Shown: in pieces, positions 26,833 through 36,409 of the stretch
How positions within the stretch are numbered: the first letter of the stretch is position 1
Layout: the number at the start of each line of letters is the position of its first letter
NCBI RefSeq assembly: GCF_900115865.1
Contig: NZ_FOXY01000004.1
Coordinates: forward strand, 186,001-250,000
Length of the DNA: 64,000 nt
Origin: Donghicola eburneus
GTDB lineage: Bacteria > Pseudomonadota > Alphaproteobacteria > Rhodobacterales > Rhodobacteraceae
Direction of reading: 5' to 3'
Notes under the pieces: model-generated
The model's database searches: none
What the model was told of the DNA's origin: nothing
The model's input: the letters and a program-made list of their open reading frames with translations, nothing else
Made by a program: the position numbers and the translations under genes

Positions 26833-27917
26833 GCTTTGGCTCCCTTTTTGCCGCTGCCGATCATGGGCGCTGATTTCTTGTCCAAAGGCCATCGAGGGCG
26901 GGCTTGTAGGGTCATGTCGTCGGTCTCGCCCAAGGCGAACCGTTCCAGCCCTGCATAGGCGATCATCGCTCCGTTGTCGGTGCACAGCTTCAGGGGCGGC
27001 GCGGTGAAGCCTGCGCCAGCCTCTTCGGCGACGGTGGTTAATGCGGCGCGGATCGCTTGGTTCGCGGCGACACCACCTGCGACGGCGATCATGGGCTGGC
27101 CGGGGTTCAAATCCATATAAACCCGCAGGGCGCGGCGCGTTTTCTCGGCCAGAACGGCAGTGACGGCCTCTTGGAAGCCAGCGCAAAGGTCGGCTTGGTC
27201 TTGAGCGGTCAGGGTGTTGTCGGTCATCACCTCGTCCCGCGCGCGCAAGACAGCGGTTTTCAGACCGGAATAGGACATGTCGCAGCCCTCGCGATCCAAC
27301 AGAGGGCGCGGAAAGCGGAACCGTTTCGGATCGCCATCGCGCGCTCGTGCCTCGACCGAGGGGCCACCGGGTTGGGGCAGCGCGAGCAGTCGCGCAACTT
27401 TGTCAAACGCCTCGCCCGGGGCGTCGTCGATGGTGCCTCCGACACGGGTGAATTCGTCCGGTCCTCGCACGATCAGGAACTGGCAATGCCCGCCAGAAAC
27501 CAAGAGCATTAGATAGGGGTAGGTCAGACCGTCAGTCAGGCGCGGAGTCAGCGCATGGCCCGCCAAATGGTTTACGCCTATCAAGGGTTTGCCCAAGGCG
27601 GCCGCGATCCCTTTGGCGCACATGACGCCGGATAGCACACCGCCGATCAAGCCGGGGCCCGCAGTGACGGCGATCGCATCAACCTCGGACAAGGACACCA
27701 TCGCTTCGGAAAGGGCCTGTTTGACCGCCAGATCGACCTTTTCAGCGTGGGCACGGGCAGCGATCTCGGGGACAACTCCGCCGAAGGCTGCGTGCAATTC
27801 GGCCTGCCCCATCACGATGTTCGACATCACACGGGCGTTGCCCGCAGTCCCGCGCACAATGGCGGCGCCGGTGTCGTCACAGCTGCTCTCGATACCAAGA
27901 ATCGTCAGGTCGGACAT
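26829..27917 (-). CDS. tsaD: tRNA threonylcarbamoyltransferase TsaD
   Basis: 362-residue ASKHA-fold enzyme that transfers the threonylcarbamoyl group to adenosine 37 of tRNA, working with TsaB and TsaE. The N-terminal [10 protein letters not shown], the iron-binding His pair in NHLAGH (about residues 114-119), and [10 protein letters not shown] with a C-terminal [12 protein letters not shown] are all visible. Full family length. It diverges from hemD with a 72-base gap and leads the tsaD-gpsA-YciI-EVE run. Confidence 0.96.
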   Translation of the reverse strand: MSDLTILGIESSCDDTGAAIVRGTAGNARVMSNIVMGQAELHAAFGGVVPEIAARAHAEKVDLAVKQALSEAMVSLSEVDAIAVTAGPGLIGGVLSGVMCAKGIAAALGKPLIGVNHLAGHALTPRLTDGLTYPYLMLLVSGGHCQFLIVRGPDEFTRVGGTIDDAPGEAFDKVARLLALPQPGGPSVEARARDGDPKRFRFPRPLLDREGCDMSYSGLKTAVLRARDEVMTDNTLTAQDQADLCAGFQEAVTAVLAEKTRRALRVYMDLNPGQPMIAVAGGVAANQAIRAALTTVAEEAGAGFTAPPLKLCTDNGAMIAYAGLERFALGETDDMTLQARPRWPLDKKSAPMIGSGKKGAKA

Positions 27918-27989
27918 CTGTCTCTTTCATTGCAGGGCGGTTTGTCCCGAGGTAGCACTGGGACAAAGACCTTACAATGCCGAGACCTG

Positions 27990-28718
27990 ATGGACCGTCC
28001 CGCTGCCAAGATCCTGATCACGCGCCCGCGCGAAGGGGCCGAGCGGTTTGCGATGGAACTGGCGCAAGTGATGCCATGCGCGATGCCGATTGTAATCTCA
28101 CCTGTTTTGGACATCGCCCCCCTGCCCGATCTGTTGCCGCTAGAGCACGTCAAAGGTTTGATCGTCACATCGAAAAATGGTGTCGATGCGTTGATCGCCA
28201 AGACAGATCGTCGGGATCTGCCGGTCTATGCGGTCGGGCAGCGCACAACAGCCGCTGCCGCTGCTGCGGGGTTTGCCGCACGTCAAATGGGCGATGATGC
28301 GGATGAGCTGGTCGAGGGGCTTCTTAGGCTGGGCCCCAAAGCACCGCTCCTGCACTTGCGCGGCGAGGTTTCGCGGGGCGATGTTGCGCAGCGATTGTCG
28401 ACTCACGGCATCTTAACGCGCGAAAAAGTGGTCTATGCTCAGACGCCCATTTCCCTTACCGAAGATGCGAAAATTCTGCTTAATGGAACTTTTCCGGTGG
28501 TCTTGCCGTTGTTTTCTCCGCGGAGTGCCAAGCTGTTAGCGCAACAAGTGACCGGGATTGCCCCGCGTTATGTTGTCGCGATGAGTTGGGCAGTTGCATC
28601 AGAATTGCCGCAAGGATGGGCAAAAACCATTATTATTGCGTCAAGGGCGGATAGTCCTGCTATGGCAAAGGGCATTGCTGGCCTATTTGACGAGGACGGA
28701 TTTATTGTGAGCCCCTAG
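27990..28718 (+). CDS. hemD: Uroporphyrinogen-III synthase
   Basis: 242-residue HemD, which cyclises and inverts ring D of hydroxymethylbilane in haem and cobalamin synthesis. The family is weakly conserved, but the opening ILITRPREGAERFA, the LIVTSKNGVDAL strand, AVGQRTTAAA and the PLFSPRSAKLL segment are typical. The ribosome site before the ATG is weak, so the start is less certain. hemC, a frequent neighbour, is not in this window. Downstream are a mitofilin-like gene and hemY, the common Rhodobacterales order. Confidence 0.85.
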   Translation: MDRPAAKILITRPREGAERFAMELAQVMPCAMPIVISPVLDIAPLPDLLPLEHVKGLIVTSKNGVDALIAKTDRRDLPVYAVGQRTTAAAAAAGFAARQMGDDADELVEGLLRLGPKAPLLHLRGEVSRGDVAQRLSTHGILTREKVVYAQTPISLTEDAKILLNGTFPVVLPLFSPRSAKLLAQQVTGIAPRYVVAMSWAVASELPQGWAKTIIIASRADSPAMAKGIAGLFDEDGFIVSP

Positions 28719-28784
28719 ATAAGGGGCTAAGTTGCGGCGAAGATATTCGCAAGGCTATTTGATTTTAGGGGGGTTGAGACGACC

Positions 28785-30158
28785 ATGGACCAAAAACCAG
28801 CCAAGCCGGAAGAGACGCAAGACGCGTCGTCCGAAATTCAGGAAACCGGTGCTGAGGTAAAGTCCGAAGAGTCCGAAACTGTGGCCCCTGAAACGCCTGC
28901 GGATGACACCGCAGATGTTGCCAACAAAGAGGATGACAGCACAGACGCTGTAGAGGATGCTTCTTCCGAAGCCGAAGCCGAAGCCGAAGCCGAAGCCGAA
29001 GCCGAAGCCGAAGCCGAAGCCGAAGCCGAAGCCGAAGCCGAAGCCGAAGCCGAAGCCGAAGCCGAAGCCGAAGCCGAAGCCGAAGCTGTCGAGATGCATG
29101 AAGAGCAAATCGACATGACCGAAGTGGCGCCCACCGAGGCTCCGAAAGAAGTCATCAAAGAAACTGTGGTCGAGCGGAAGGGCGGATTTTTCCCCATGCT
29201 CCTTGGCGGCGTCGCAGCGGCGGCCATTGGGTTTGGTGCAACCTCTTACTATTACCAGACCGGTCCGTTTGCAGCTTCTGGTGCAACTGGGGACTTTGCT
29301 GCTCAGTTCGAAGAAAGTGAAGCTGAGCGAACTTCAGCTCAGGAAGCCTTGTCGGCTCGGATCGACGAGCTCGCGAACGCAGTGCCTGCAACGCCTGACA
29401 CCAGCGCAATCGAAGAGCGCATTGCAGCGGTCGAGGGAAACTTTCAATCGCTTGATACACGCCTCACCGAAGCGTTGGCCGCGCTCGAACAGCGCATGAC
29501 CGACATGGAGCAGCGCCCCGTCGAAGCGGCGAGCGATGCGGCTGTTTCGGCCTTTGAGGACGAGGTGAACACCCTGCGTCAGGAAGTGGCTGCGCAGAAA
29601 GAAGAAATCGAAAACATGGCCAAAGAGGCGGTTGAAGCCGAAGCTGCAGCCGAGGAAACCTCTCGTCAGGCGATGGCACGCGCTGCGCTGACACGGGTGC
29701 AGTCAGCCCTTGATGCTGGCGCGCCCTATGAAACGGCTCTGGCCGATTTGCGCGCGAACACTGGTGCAGATATTGCCGCATCGCTCGCTGGTCCTGCCGC
29801 GGACGGGATTCCGAGCCTGACACAATTGATCGACGCCTACCCCGCCCACGCCCGAGAGGCGCTGGCGGACACCCGCGCCGAGACGGCTGATGGGGGTGCA
29901 GCGGATCGCGTGAGTGCATTCTTGATGAATCAGCTTGGCGCCCGCTCTCTGGAGCCCAAAGAAGGTGATGGAACCGATGCGATCCTCAGCCGTGCCGAGG
30001 CTGCGCTGAAAGAGGCGCGTTTGACAGATGCGCTCGCGGAACTCGACGGCCTGCCCGAAGTTGCGCAGCCCGCGATGGCTCCGTGGATCGAAATGGCGCG
30101 CACGCGTCAGGATGCTCTCGCAGCGGCCGAGTCGCTTGCACAAACCCTGAATAACTGA
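28785..30158 (+). CDS. Mitofilin-like membrane protein with Glu-Ala repeat
   Basis: 457 residues. An acidic N-terminus contains 20 consecutive Glu-Ala pairs (about residues 62-101), then comes one membrane segment (about residues 133-152, MLLGGVAAAAIGFGATSYYY). A long periplasmic coiled coil (about 165-290) and a C-terminal helical domain follow. This matches bacterial relatives of mitochondrial Mic60/mitofilin, which shape inner membranes and are encoded beside haem genes in alphaproteobacteria. The Glu-Ala run is coded by an almost perfect hexamer array. It lies between hemD and hemY and probably shares their transcript. Confidence 0.82.
   Translation: MDQKPAKPEETQDASSEIQETGAEVKSEESETVAPETPADDTADVANKEDDSTDAVEDASSEAEAEAEAEAEAEAEAEAEAEAEAEAEAEAEAEAEAEAEAVEMHEEQIDMTEVAPTEAPKEVIKETVVERKGGFFPMLLGGVAAAAIGFGATSYYYQTGPFAASGATGDFAAQFEESEAERTSAQEALSARIDELANAVPATPDTSAIEERIAAVEGNFQSLDTRLTEALAALEQRMTDMEQRPVEAASDAAVSAFEDEVNTLRQEVAAQKEEIENMAKEAVEAEAAAEETSRQAMARAALTRVQSALDAGAPYETALADLRANTGADIAASLAGPAADGIPSLTQLIDAYPAHAREALADTRAETADGGAADRVSAFLMNQLGARSLEPKEGDGTDAILSRAEAALKEARLTDALAELDGLPEVAQPAMAPWIEMARTRQDALAAAESLAQTLNN
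28968..29087 (+). repeat. Hexanucleotide tandem repeat (GAAGCC)n
   Basis: Nineteen perfect GAAGCC units are followed by one GAAGCT, 120 bases in all, inside the mitofilin-like gene. Each unit encodes Glu-Ala, so gain or loss of units keeps the frame. Confidence 0.97.
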
Positions 30159-30168
30159 GGCCCGCCCG

Positions 30169-31665
30169 ATGCTCTGGTCGCTTGCTAAAATTATCCTGTT
30201 CGTACTCATTGTCGCCGCGCTGACCCTGTCCGCTGGTTACCTCATGGAAGCCAACGGCGGCATTCAGATTGCCTTTGGTGGCATGGAATTCACTCTCGGT
30301 GCGCTGCAATCCGTGATCGCAGGGATCCTGCTGATCATTGCGGTTTGGATTCTGCTGAAACTGCTGGGCCTGCTGGTCGCGATTGTGCGCTTTATCAATG
30401 GCGATGAAACCGCGGTGACCCGTTATTTCAGCCGGAATCGAGAGCGCAAAGGTTTTAAGGCGCTGTCTGACGGCATGCTGGCGCTTGCTTCCGGCGAGGG
30501 TCGCGAAGCTATGAATAAGGCGCATCAGGCGGACAAATACCTGAACCGTCCTGAACTTACCAATCTGATCACGGCCCAAGCGGCCGAGATGATGGGTGAC
30601 AAGAAAACCGCTGAAAAGGTCTACAAAGAACTGCTCAAGGACAATCGCACCCGTTTCGTCGGTGTGCGCGGTCTGATGAAACAGCGTCTGTCCGAAGGGA
30701 ACAACGAGGTCGCGTTGAAACTGGCCGAGACTGCGTTCGCCCTGAAGCCCAAACACGAAGAAACTCAGGATGTTCTGCTGCGCCTACAGTCGGAAAACCA
30801 TGACTGGAAAGGCGCGCGCAAGACTTTGGCCACCAAACTGAAGACTGGCGCCCTGCCTCGCGACGTTCACAAGCGTCGTGACGCCGTACTGGCGCTGTCC
30901 GAGGCCAAGGATCTGATCGCAGAAGAGACCTCGATCGAGGCCCGCGAGGAAGCGATCGAAGCAAACCGTCTTTCGCCTGACTTGATCCCCGCCGCATGCA
31001 TGGCTGCGCGTGGGTACATCGAAAAGGGCAAGAAGCGGAATGCTGTGCGTGTTCTGAAAAAGGCGTGGGAAGTGCAGCCGCATCCCGATCTCGCATCCGT
31101 TTTCGCTGAGATTGAGCCCGACGAAACGCCGCAACAGCGCCTCAAGCGTTTCGGCACCCTGCTGGGTAAAAACGCAGATGATGTCGAATCCAAGCAACTT
31201 TTGGCAGAGCTCAACATCGCTGCCGAAGATTTCCCCGCTGCGCGCCGTGCCTTGGGTGACCTGGCCCAAGAGATGCCTAACACGCGCACGCTGACACTGA
31301 TGGCGGCTATCGAACGTGGCGAAGGTGCCGAAGACGCCGTTGTCCGCGGATGGTTGGCTCGTGCGGTCACTGCGCCCCGTGGTGAATCGTGGATTTGTGA
31401 CAACTGTAATCATATCCACAACGAATGGGTTCCGATCTGCGAGCACTGCAAAGGCTTTGACACACTCGCATGGCGCCAGCCCCCTGCTCAGATGCTGTCG
31501 ACCACTGGCCTGAACGCCGAAATGCTGCCCTTGATCGTTGGGACGCCCGAAGCTCCTGCAGAGAACGCCATTGTTCCCGCGAGCGAGCCGACTGCAGAAG
31601 CCGATAAAATCGAGGAAGCAGAGGTCATTGAGGCCGAAGAAGAGCAAAAAGAGACCTCAAAATAG
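30169..31665 (+). CDS. hemY: HemY-type TPR membrane protein
   Basis: 498-residue inner-membrane protein of the HemY family linked to late haem synthesis genes. It has two membrane segments (about residues 5-24 and 45-66), the HemY_N feature NGDETAVTRYFSRNRERKG, and TPR-type helices through the middle. A C-terminal zinc-ribbon-like segment has the pattern ICDNC...ICEHC (about residues 408-425). A Glu-rich tail follows. The start is 10 bases after the mitofilin-like stop, so the two are cotranscribed. The biochemical function is unknown. It is not the unrelated protoporphyrinogen oxidase also called HemY. Confidence 0.87.
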   Translation: MLWSLAKIILFVLIVAALTLSAGYLMEANGGIQIAFGGMEFTLGALQSVIAGILLIIAVWILLKLLGLLVAIVRFINGDETAVTRYFSRNRERKGFKALSDGMLALASGEGREAMNKAHQADKYLNRPELTNLITAQAAEMMGDKKTAEKVYKELLKDNRTRFVGVRGLMKQRLSEGNNEVALKLAETAFALKPKHEETQDVLLRLQSENHDWKGARKTLATKLKTGALPRDVHKRRDAVLALSEAKDLIAEETSIEAREEAIEANRLSPDLIPAACMAARGYIEKGKKRNAVRVLKKAWEVQPHPDLASVFAEIEPDETPQQRLKRFGTLLGKNADDVESKQLLAELNIAAEDFPAARRALGDLAQEMPNTRTLTLMAAIERGEGAEDAVVRGWLARAVTAPRGESWICDNCNHIHNEWVPICEHCKGFDTLAWRQPPAQMLSTTGLNAEMLPLIVGTPEAPAENAIVPASEPTAEADKIEEAEVIEAEEEQKETSK

Positions 31666-31673
31666 GTCTTTTC

Positions 31674-31707
31674 CGTGGAGTGCGCCGGTGCTAAATCGCA
31701 CTCCACG
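31674..31707 (+). terminator. Hairpin between hemY and tRNA-Thr
   Basis: CGTGGAGTGCG and CGCACTCCACG form a perfect 11-base stem with a 12-base loop, starting 8 bases after hemY. No T tract follows, so it may be a weak terminator or an RNA-processing hairpin rather than a classic terminator. Confidence 0.4.
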
Positions 31708-31734
31708 CGGACCAATAGGGTCCACCGAAGAAGT

Positions 31735-31810
31735 GCCGGTATAGCTCAGCTGGTAGAGCACGTCATTCGTAATGATGGGGTCGGGGGTTCGAGTCCCTTT
31801 ACCGGCACCA
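31735..31810 (+). tRNA. tRNA-Thr (anticodon CGT)
   Basis: A 76-base cloverleaf. The acceptor arms GCCGGTA and TACCGGC pair over seven bases, the anticodon loop TTCGTAA (31766-31772) gives anticodon CGT for ACG codons, and the T-loop is GGTTCGAGTCC. The CCA end is encoded. It lies between hemY and motB. Confidence 0.96.
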
Positions 31811-31861
31811 CTTCTTCACTGCATCTTCTACCACTTGCAGCACCTTGGTGGTTTCTGCCTG

Positions 31862-31905
31862 TTAACCATCCATTCAAGTTTCTGTCGGCTTTAAGTCTTC
31901 GGTAA
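31862..31905 (+). promoter_or_regulatory. Two CtrA-like half-matched boxes upstream of motB
   Basis: TTAA-N7-TTCA at 31862-31876 and TTAA-N7-GTAA at 31891-31905 each match seven of eight bases of the CtrA consensus TTAA-N7-TTAA. They lie 43-86 bases before motB. Binding is inference. Confidence 0.4.
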
Positions 31906-31947
31906 CCCGCAGTTCCTATTCCAAGAGTGTGGGAAAGGTGGTGGACT

Positions 31948-32763
31948 ATGGGTGCGATGACAAACGCGCCAGTCATCATCAAAAGAAAGAAAGTCGTCGC
32001 GGGTGGTGGGCACCATGGTGGCGCTTGGAAGGTCGCGTATGCTGACTTCGTGACCGCTATGATGGCATTCTTTCTTTTGATGTGGCTGTTGAATGCGACA
32101 ACAGAACAGCAACGCAAAGGGTTGGCGGATTACTTCACGCCAGACATTCCCGTGGCGCGGGTCTCAGGAGGCGGGCAGGGCAATTTTGGCGGCGAAAGCC
32201 TGGCATCCGAAGAGAGCCTTGCGCTTGAAGGGCGTGGAGCGTCCTCTTTGTACCCAACAAAAGAAGAGGCTGCTCGTGGGGCGGCTCTGGAGTTAGAACT
32301 CCGCCTCGAAGAAGCGCTGGAAATGGCCGAAGACGCGGATATGCGTCGACATTACGAGTTCCGCATGACCGACGAGGGCCCCGCTCTGGAATTGGAAGAG
32401 CGTACCGATTCGAGGCTCTTTGAAGAGGGGACTGCAACCCCAACATCAACTTTGCGGTCATTTTTACGTACGGTGGCGGCGACCGCAAAAGGGACGGGAA
32501 ATGCCTTTGTCGTAGCAGGCCATATGGGCGCAAAACCCCTCGTTCTCGAGGATAATCCGACGTGGCGTTTGTCCTTGGAAAGAGCGGATAAGGTACGGGA
32601 ATTACTCGAAAATAGTGGTTTGCCACGTAATCGCCTAAAGCGCGTCACTGGCTTTGGTGATCAGAAGTTAAAGTACCCTGAAACGCCAATGGCCATTGGT
32701 AACAACAGGATCGAAATCATCATTCTGCGCAATCCACTTCCTGTTCCGTTAGTCAGGCATTAA
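31948..32763 (+). CDS. motB: Flagellar motor stator protein MotB
   Basis: 271-residue MotB/OmpA-type stator subunit that anchors the stator to peptidoglycan and forms the ion channel with MotA. The N-terminal membrane helix carries the channel aspartate in VAYADFVTAMMAFFLLMWLL (about Asp33). The C-terminal OmpA-like domain has WRLSLERADKVRELL and GFGDQ. The ATG at 31948 follows an AAAGGTGG site; a GTG at 31927 is a weaker alternative. It is separated from motA by about 9 kb and heads the motB-flgE-flgK-flgL-flgI run. Confidence 0.9.
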   Translation: MGAMTNAPVIIKRKKVVAGGGHHGGAWKVAYADFVTAMMAFFLLMWLLNATTEQQRKGLADYFTPDIPVARVSGGGQGNFGGESLASEESLALEGRGASSLYPTKEEAARGAALELELRLEEALEMAEDADMRRHYEFRMTDEGPALELEERTDSRLFEEGTATPTSTLRSFLRTVAATAKGTGNAFVVAGHMGAKPLVLEDNPTWRLSLERADKVRELLENSGLPRNRLKRVTGFGDQKLKYPETPMAIGNNRIEIIILRNPLPVPLVRH

Positions 32764-32812
32764 GGCACCGTTCCTAAGCATGGGGCATGACCGCACAACA
32801 CAAGGGTGCCCC

Positions 32813-34108
32813 ATGACAATTTCTTCGTCGCTCAATGCTGGCGTCGCCGGGCTGGCCGCAAATGCAGGCCGTCTGGCAACCATCTCTGACAACATCGCAA
32901 ATGCCTCGACCTATGGATACAAAAAGGCCGAGGCCGACTTCCATTCTATGGTCGTCGGAGGAAATGGCGGCCAATATTCTGCTGGCGGTGTGAGATTCAC
33001 GACTGAACGGCGGATCGGCGAGTCCGGATCGTTGGTCACAACAGCTAACTCGACAGATTTGGCTGTTCGGGGCAGGGGCTTCTTGCCCGTGACGCAGCAG
33101 TCCTCCATCGTGAATGGAAACGAAGAAATGCTGCTGAGCTCCACGGGATCCTTCCGTACGGACTCAGAGGGATATCTCACCACAGGGTCGGGCTTGGTGC
33201 TGCTGGGATGGCCGGCCCTGCCTGATGGGACGTTCCCAACCTATGCGCGCGACACGGCTGACGCGCTTGAGCCGGTTCAGATCAATGTAAACCAACTCTC
33301 TGGAGAGCCGACCACACAGGTCAGCCTCGGCGTAAATTTACCGGCGAGTGAGACGGACTCTGATGCAGATGGTTCAACGCAAGAACTGTCGATTGAGTAC
33401 TTCGATAATCTGGGGACCTCTCAGAACCTGGATATTGAGTTCGCCCCAACCATTCCGGCCAGTGGCTCGAGCAACCAGTGGACTATGACGATCCGTGATG
33501 GAGCGTCGAGCGGGACGAGTGTGGGTGAATATGTGCTGACGTTCGACGATTCTCGTGCGTCCGGCGGCACGCTCGCTTCTGTCACGGCGACATCTGGGGG
33601 GGCATATGATAGCGCCACGGGCAAACTAACTGTGAATGTTGCTGGCGGTCCAATTGAATTTGACATCGGCGCTTTGGGAAGTGCGTCCGGCATGACGCAG
33701 CTCTCTGATGGTTTCGCGCCCTTGGCGATCAGCAAAGACGGATACGAGATCGGCAACGTGACTTCGGTGGAAGTGGATGAAAACGGGATCGTTCAGGCGC
33801 TCTATGACACAGGGATCACCCGCGCGATTTACAAAGTGCCACTGGTCGATTTGCCGAATCCTGATGGCTTGATCGCGATGGACAGCCAGACCTATGCACC
33901 GTCGCCGGATAGCGGCAGCTTCTTCTTGTGGGACGCAGGAGACGGCCCGACGGGCGATATCATCAGTTATGCGCTAGAGGAGTCGAACGTTGACGTAGCA
34001 GGCGAGTTGACTGACCTGATCCAGACACAGCGGGCCTATTCGTCGAACGCAAAAATCATCCAAACTGTGGATGAGATGCTTCAAGAAACCACCAACATCA
34101 AACGATAA
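32813..34108 (+). CDS. flgE: Flagellar hook protein FlgE
   Basis: 431-residue hook subunit. The N-terminal rod/hook signature LNAGVAGLAANAGRLATISDNIANAST and the C-terminal helical segment ELTDLIQTQRAYSSNAKIIQ are typical; the middle is a variable surface domain rich in Ser, Thr and Gly. The ATG at 32813 gives the family start, and the frame upstream to 32780 is not needed. It is second in the run, 49 bases after motB. Confidence 0.92.
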   Translation: MTISSSLNAGVAGLAANAGRLATISDNIANASTYGYKKAEADFHSMVVGGNGGQYSAGGVRFTTERRIGESGSLVTTANSTDLAVRGRGFLPVTQQSSIVNGNEEMLLSSTGSFRTDSEGYLTTGSGLVLLGWPALPDGTFPTYARDTADALEPVQINVNQLSGEPTTQVSLGVNLPASETDSDADGSTQELSIEYFDNLGTSQNLDIEFAPTIPASGSSNQWTMTIRDGASSGTSVGEYVLTFDDSRASGGTLASVTATSGGAYDSATGKLTVNVAGGPIEFDIGALGSASGMTQLSDGFAPLAISKDGYEIGNVTSVEVDENGIVQALYDTGITRAIYKVPLVDLPNPDGLIAMDSQTYAPSPDSGSFFLWDAGDGPTGDIISYALEESNVDVAGELTDLIQTQRAYSSNAKIIQTVDEMLQETTNIKR

Positions 34109-34118
34109 GGGGGCCTGA

Positions 34119-35441
34119 ATGTCTCTGACGAGTGCAATTTCCAATGCGCTGTCGGGGTTGGGGGCCACGTCTCTGGGGGCAGAGATTGTCTCTTCCAACC
34201 TGTCGAACGCGTCCAATGCCGCCTATGCCAAACGCGAGGTTTCCCTCGTTTCGAACCTGAACGGTGGCGTTCAAGTCACTGGCATACAGCGCCACCGCGA
34301 CGCTGCGGTGCAAGCGTCGCTCAACGCACAATCCGCGCAAGCTGCGGCGGCCGAAGTGCGTACGCACGCTTTGGCTGCTGTCGATGCTGCGGTCGGAACA
34401 GTTGGGGACAGTGGCAGTTTGACCACTGCCTTGGACGACATGCAGTCTACGCTGATCAGCGCGGCTGCCCAACCCGAAAGCGACGTGCGGCTGAACCAAG
34501 TTCTATACGCGGCAGAGGATTTGGCGGCGCGATTCAATGCAATAGGGGACGCCATCCAAGCAGAGCGCTTGTCCGCTGACCACGCTGTTGCGCGGGATGT
34601 CGAGACAGTCAACGAAGTCTTGAGCCAGATCGAGAAACTGAACAAACAGATCATCTCAACCAAGGAAAACGGGCGCGGCGCAGCGACCCTGTCGGATCAG
34701 AGGGATCAGGCCATCGCCACCCTGTCAGAATTGATCCCTGTGCGGACCCTTGAGAGGGACAATGGCAGCGTCGCATTGGTCAGCAGAGGCGGACAGGTTT
34801 TGTTGGATGGCAAAGCTGTCACGCTGGAATTTACGCCAGTACAAGGGATGGACGAGGCAATGACCTTGGACAGCGGGGCGCTCTCTGGGATTTTGATCGT
34901 CGGCGGGGATGGTGACGACATCAGCAATCGCCTGATTGGCGGCCAGATCGCTGCAACGCTTCAGGTCAGGGATAGTTTGATGCCGCAAGCGTCGAACGAG
35001 CTGGCTGCTGAACGACAAAGCATGCTGGACGCGACGGCGTTTGACGGAGCGGGCCTGTTTACCGAGGGTGATGGGGTGCTGTCCGTCAGAGAGCAACTTT
35101 CGGCGGACCCATGGCGCTTGCGAGATGGCTTTACTCCAACCTCGCCGGGGTACGTAGCGAATGCGGGCTTCTTGGATACACTTGCGGCAGGCACGGAAAG
35201 CATCTCTGACAGTCTTGGTAACTACGTAAGCAAACAGTCCGCGCAGCTCTTTCGTGCCGAGATGAGCGAAACCTCGGCCAATGCGCGCTACACCGCACTC
35301 CAAGAGGCCGCTGCCAGCGAAGGCGTCGATAGCGACGCAGAGCTGCAATCGCTGCTCATGATCGAGAAGCTGTACACCGCGAACGCCCGGGTGATTTCGG
35401 TCGTGGATGAAATGATGGATACCTTGATGAGGATGACCTGA
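34119..35441 (+). CDS. flgK: Flagellar hook-associated protein FlgK
   Basis: 440-residue hook-filament junction protein. N-terminal SNLSNASNAAYAKREVSLVS and C-terminal LLMIEKLYTANARVISVVDEM are the conserved HAP1 ends, joined by a helical and beta domain that is short compared with enterobacterial FlgK. It overlaps flgL by one base (TGATG) and starts 10 bases after flgE. Confidence 0.9.
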   Translation: MSLTSAISNALSGLGATSLGAEIVSSNLSNASNAAYAKREVSLVSNLNGGVQVTGIQRHRDAAVQASLNAQSAQAAAAEVRTHALAAVDAAVGTVGDSGSLTTALDDMQSTLISAAAQPESDVRLNQVLYAAEDLAARFNAIGDAIQAERLSADHAVARDVETVNEVLSQIEKLNKQIISTKENGRGAATLSDQRDQAIATLSELIPVRTLERDNGSVALVSRGGQVLLDGKAVTLEFTPVQGMDEAMTLDSGALSGILIVGGDGDDISNRLIGGQIAATLQVRDSLMPQASNELAAERQSMLDATAFDGAGLFTEGDGVLSVREQLSADPWRLRDGFTPTSPGYVANAGFLDTLAAGTESISDSLGNYVSKQSAQLFRAEMSETSANARYTALQEAAASEGVDSDAELQSLLMIEKLYTANARVISVVDEMMDTLMRMT

Positions 35442-36409
35442 TGATCACAGGAGCAAGCGATCTGGCGCAATACATGGCGTTGCGGTCTGCCAACGGTCAA
35501 ACCAGCGCTAAATTCGAAGCCGCAGCGGCCACAGTTGCAGAAGGCAAAATCCAGAACCTGAGAGCGTCGCTGCAGGCAGACTTTAAACCCCTGAATGCTA
35601 TTCAGAACACGCTCAGTCGGCTAGCGGCTTACTCGGGCGTGTCTACGCAGGCTGCGTTCTTTGTGGATCAGCAACAGAGCGCGCTTGACATGATCAGTGA
35701 TCTCTCCACGGGGCTCGCACAAGATCTCGTGGCAGCGCATGAGGCAGAGGCTACAGGCACCCTAGATACGATCTCCGAGGGAGCTCGGTCTGCTTTTACT
35801 CAGGCAGTGTCCACCCTGAACTATGCCGCGGGCGGGCGATACCTGTTTTCGGGCGCTAACGTGACAGATGCGCCTTTGCCCGCGGGCGAGGACATGCTCG
35901 CCACGCTTGAAGTCGAAATTGCGGGCATGTCGCATGCTGATGCGGCTTCTCATATTCATGCCTTTTTCACAGATGATGCGGGTGGGTACGCGGCAGCTTA
36001 CACTGGTGCCTCTGATGACCGTATCGCGTTCACCATAGCTCCGGGGCAGACAGTTCGTTCAGACGTGACGGCGCTGTCGCCTGATTTGCGGCAATCTTTG
36101 GCGGCAATGGCAACTGGCGCATTGGTGAGTAATGCTGACCAAGCCGTGACTGCAGGGGCTGACTTGTTGAGTGGCGCGCAAGCGATCGCGGACACACGCG
36201 GCACGCTTGGCATCGTGCAAGAGAGGATTGAGACTGTTCAAACGCGCAACGGCGCGACAGCGACCGCTATGGAGCTGCGATTGGCCGAACTAACCACGCC
36301 AGATATGTATGAGGCCGCAACTGAGCTGGAAAATTATGAGATGGCTCTGGAACGGCTCTATTTGGTGACCTCCCGCGTTTCGGCCATGAATTTCGCGGAG
36401 TTCATGTGA
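35441..36409 (+). CDS. flgL: Flagellar hook-associated protein FlgL
   Basis: 322-residue flagellin-like junction protein that sits between FlgK and the filament. Flagellin-type helices fill the ends (QSALDMISDLSTG and a C-terminal YEMALERLYLVTSRVS), with a GGRYLFSGANV motif near residue 128, characteristic of FlgL rather than filament flagellin. The start and stop both overlap neighbours by one base, so it should be translated together with flgK and flgI. Confidence 0.88.
   Translation: MITGASDLAQYMALRSANGQTSAKFEAAAATVAEGKIQNLRASLQADFKPLNAIQNTLSRLAAYSGVSTQAAFFVDQQQSALDMISDLSTGLAQDLVAAHEAEATGTLDTISEGARSAFTQAVSTLNYAAGGRYLFSGANVTDAPLPAGEDMLATLEVEIAGMSHADAASHIHAFFTDDAGGYAAAYTGASDDRIAFTIAPGQTVRSDVTALSPDLRQSLAAMATGALVSNADQAVTAGADLLSGAQAIADTRGTLGIVQERIETVQTRNGATATAMELRLAELTTPDMYEAATELENYEMALERLYLVTSRVSAMNFAEFM

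Noticed and set aside
28968-29087. CRISPR array
   Set aside because: Units are six bases, contiguous and in frame within a gene; there are no spacers and no cas genes.
28755-29108. Minus-strand frame made of Phe-Gly repeats
   Set aside because: It is the mirror of the GAAGCC array inside the mitofilin-like gene; repeats keep all frames open.
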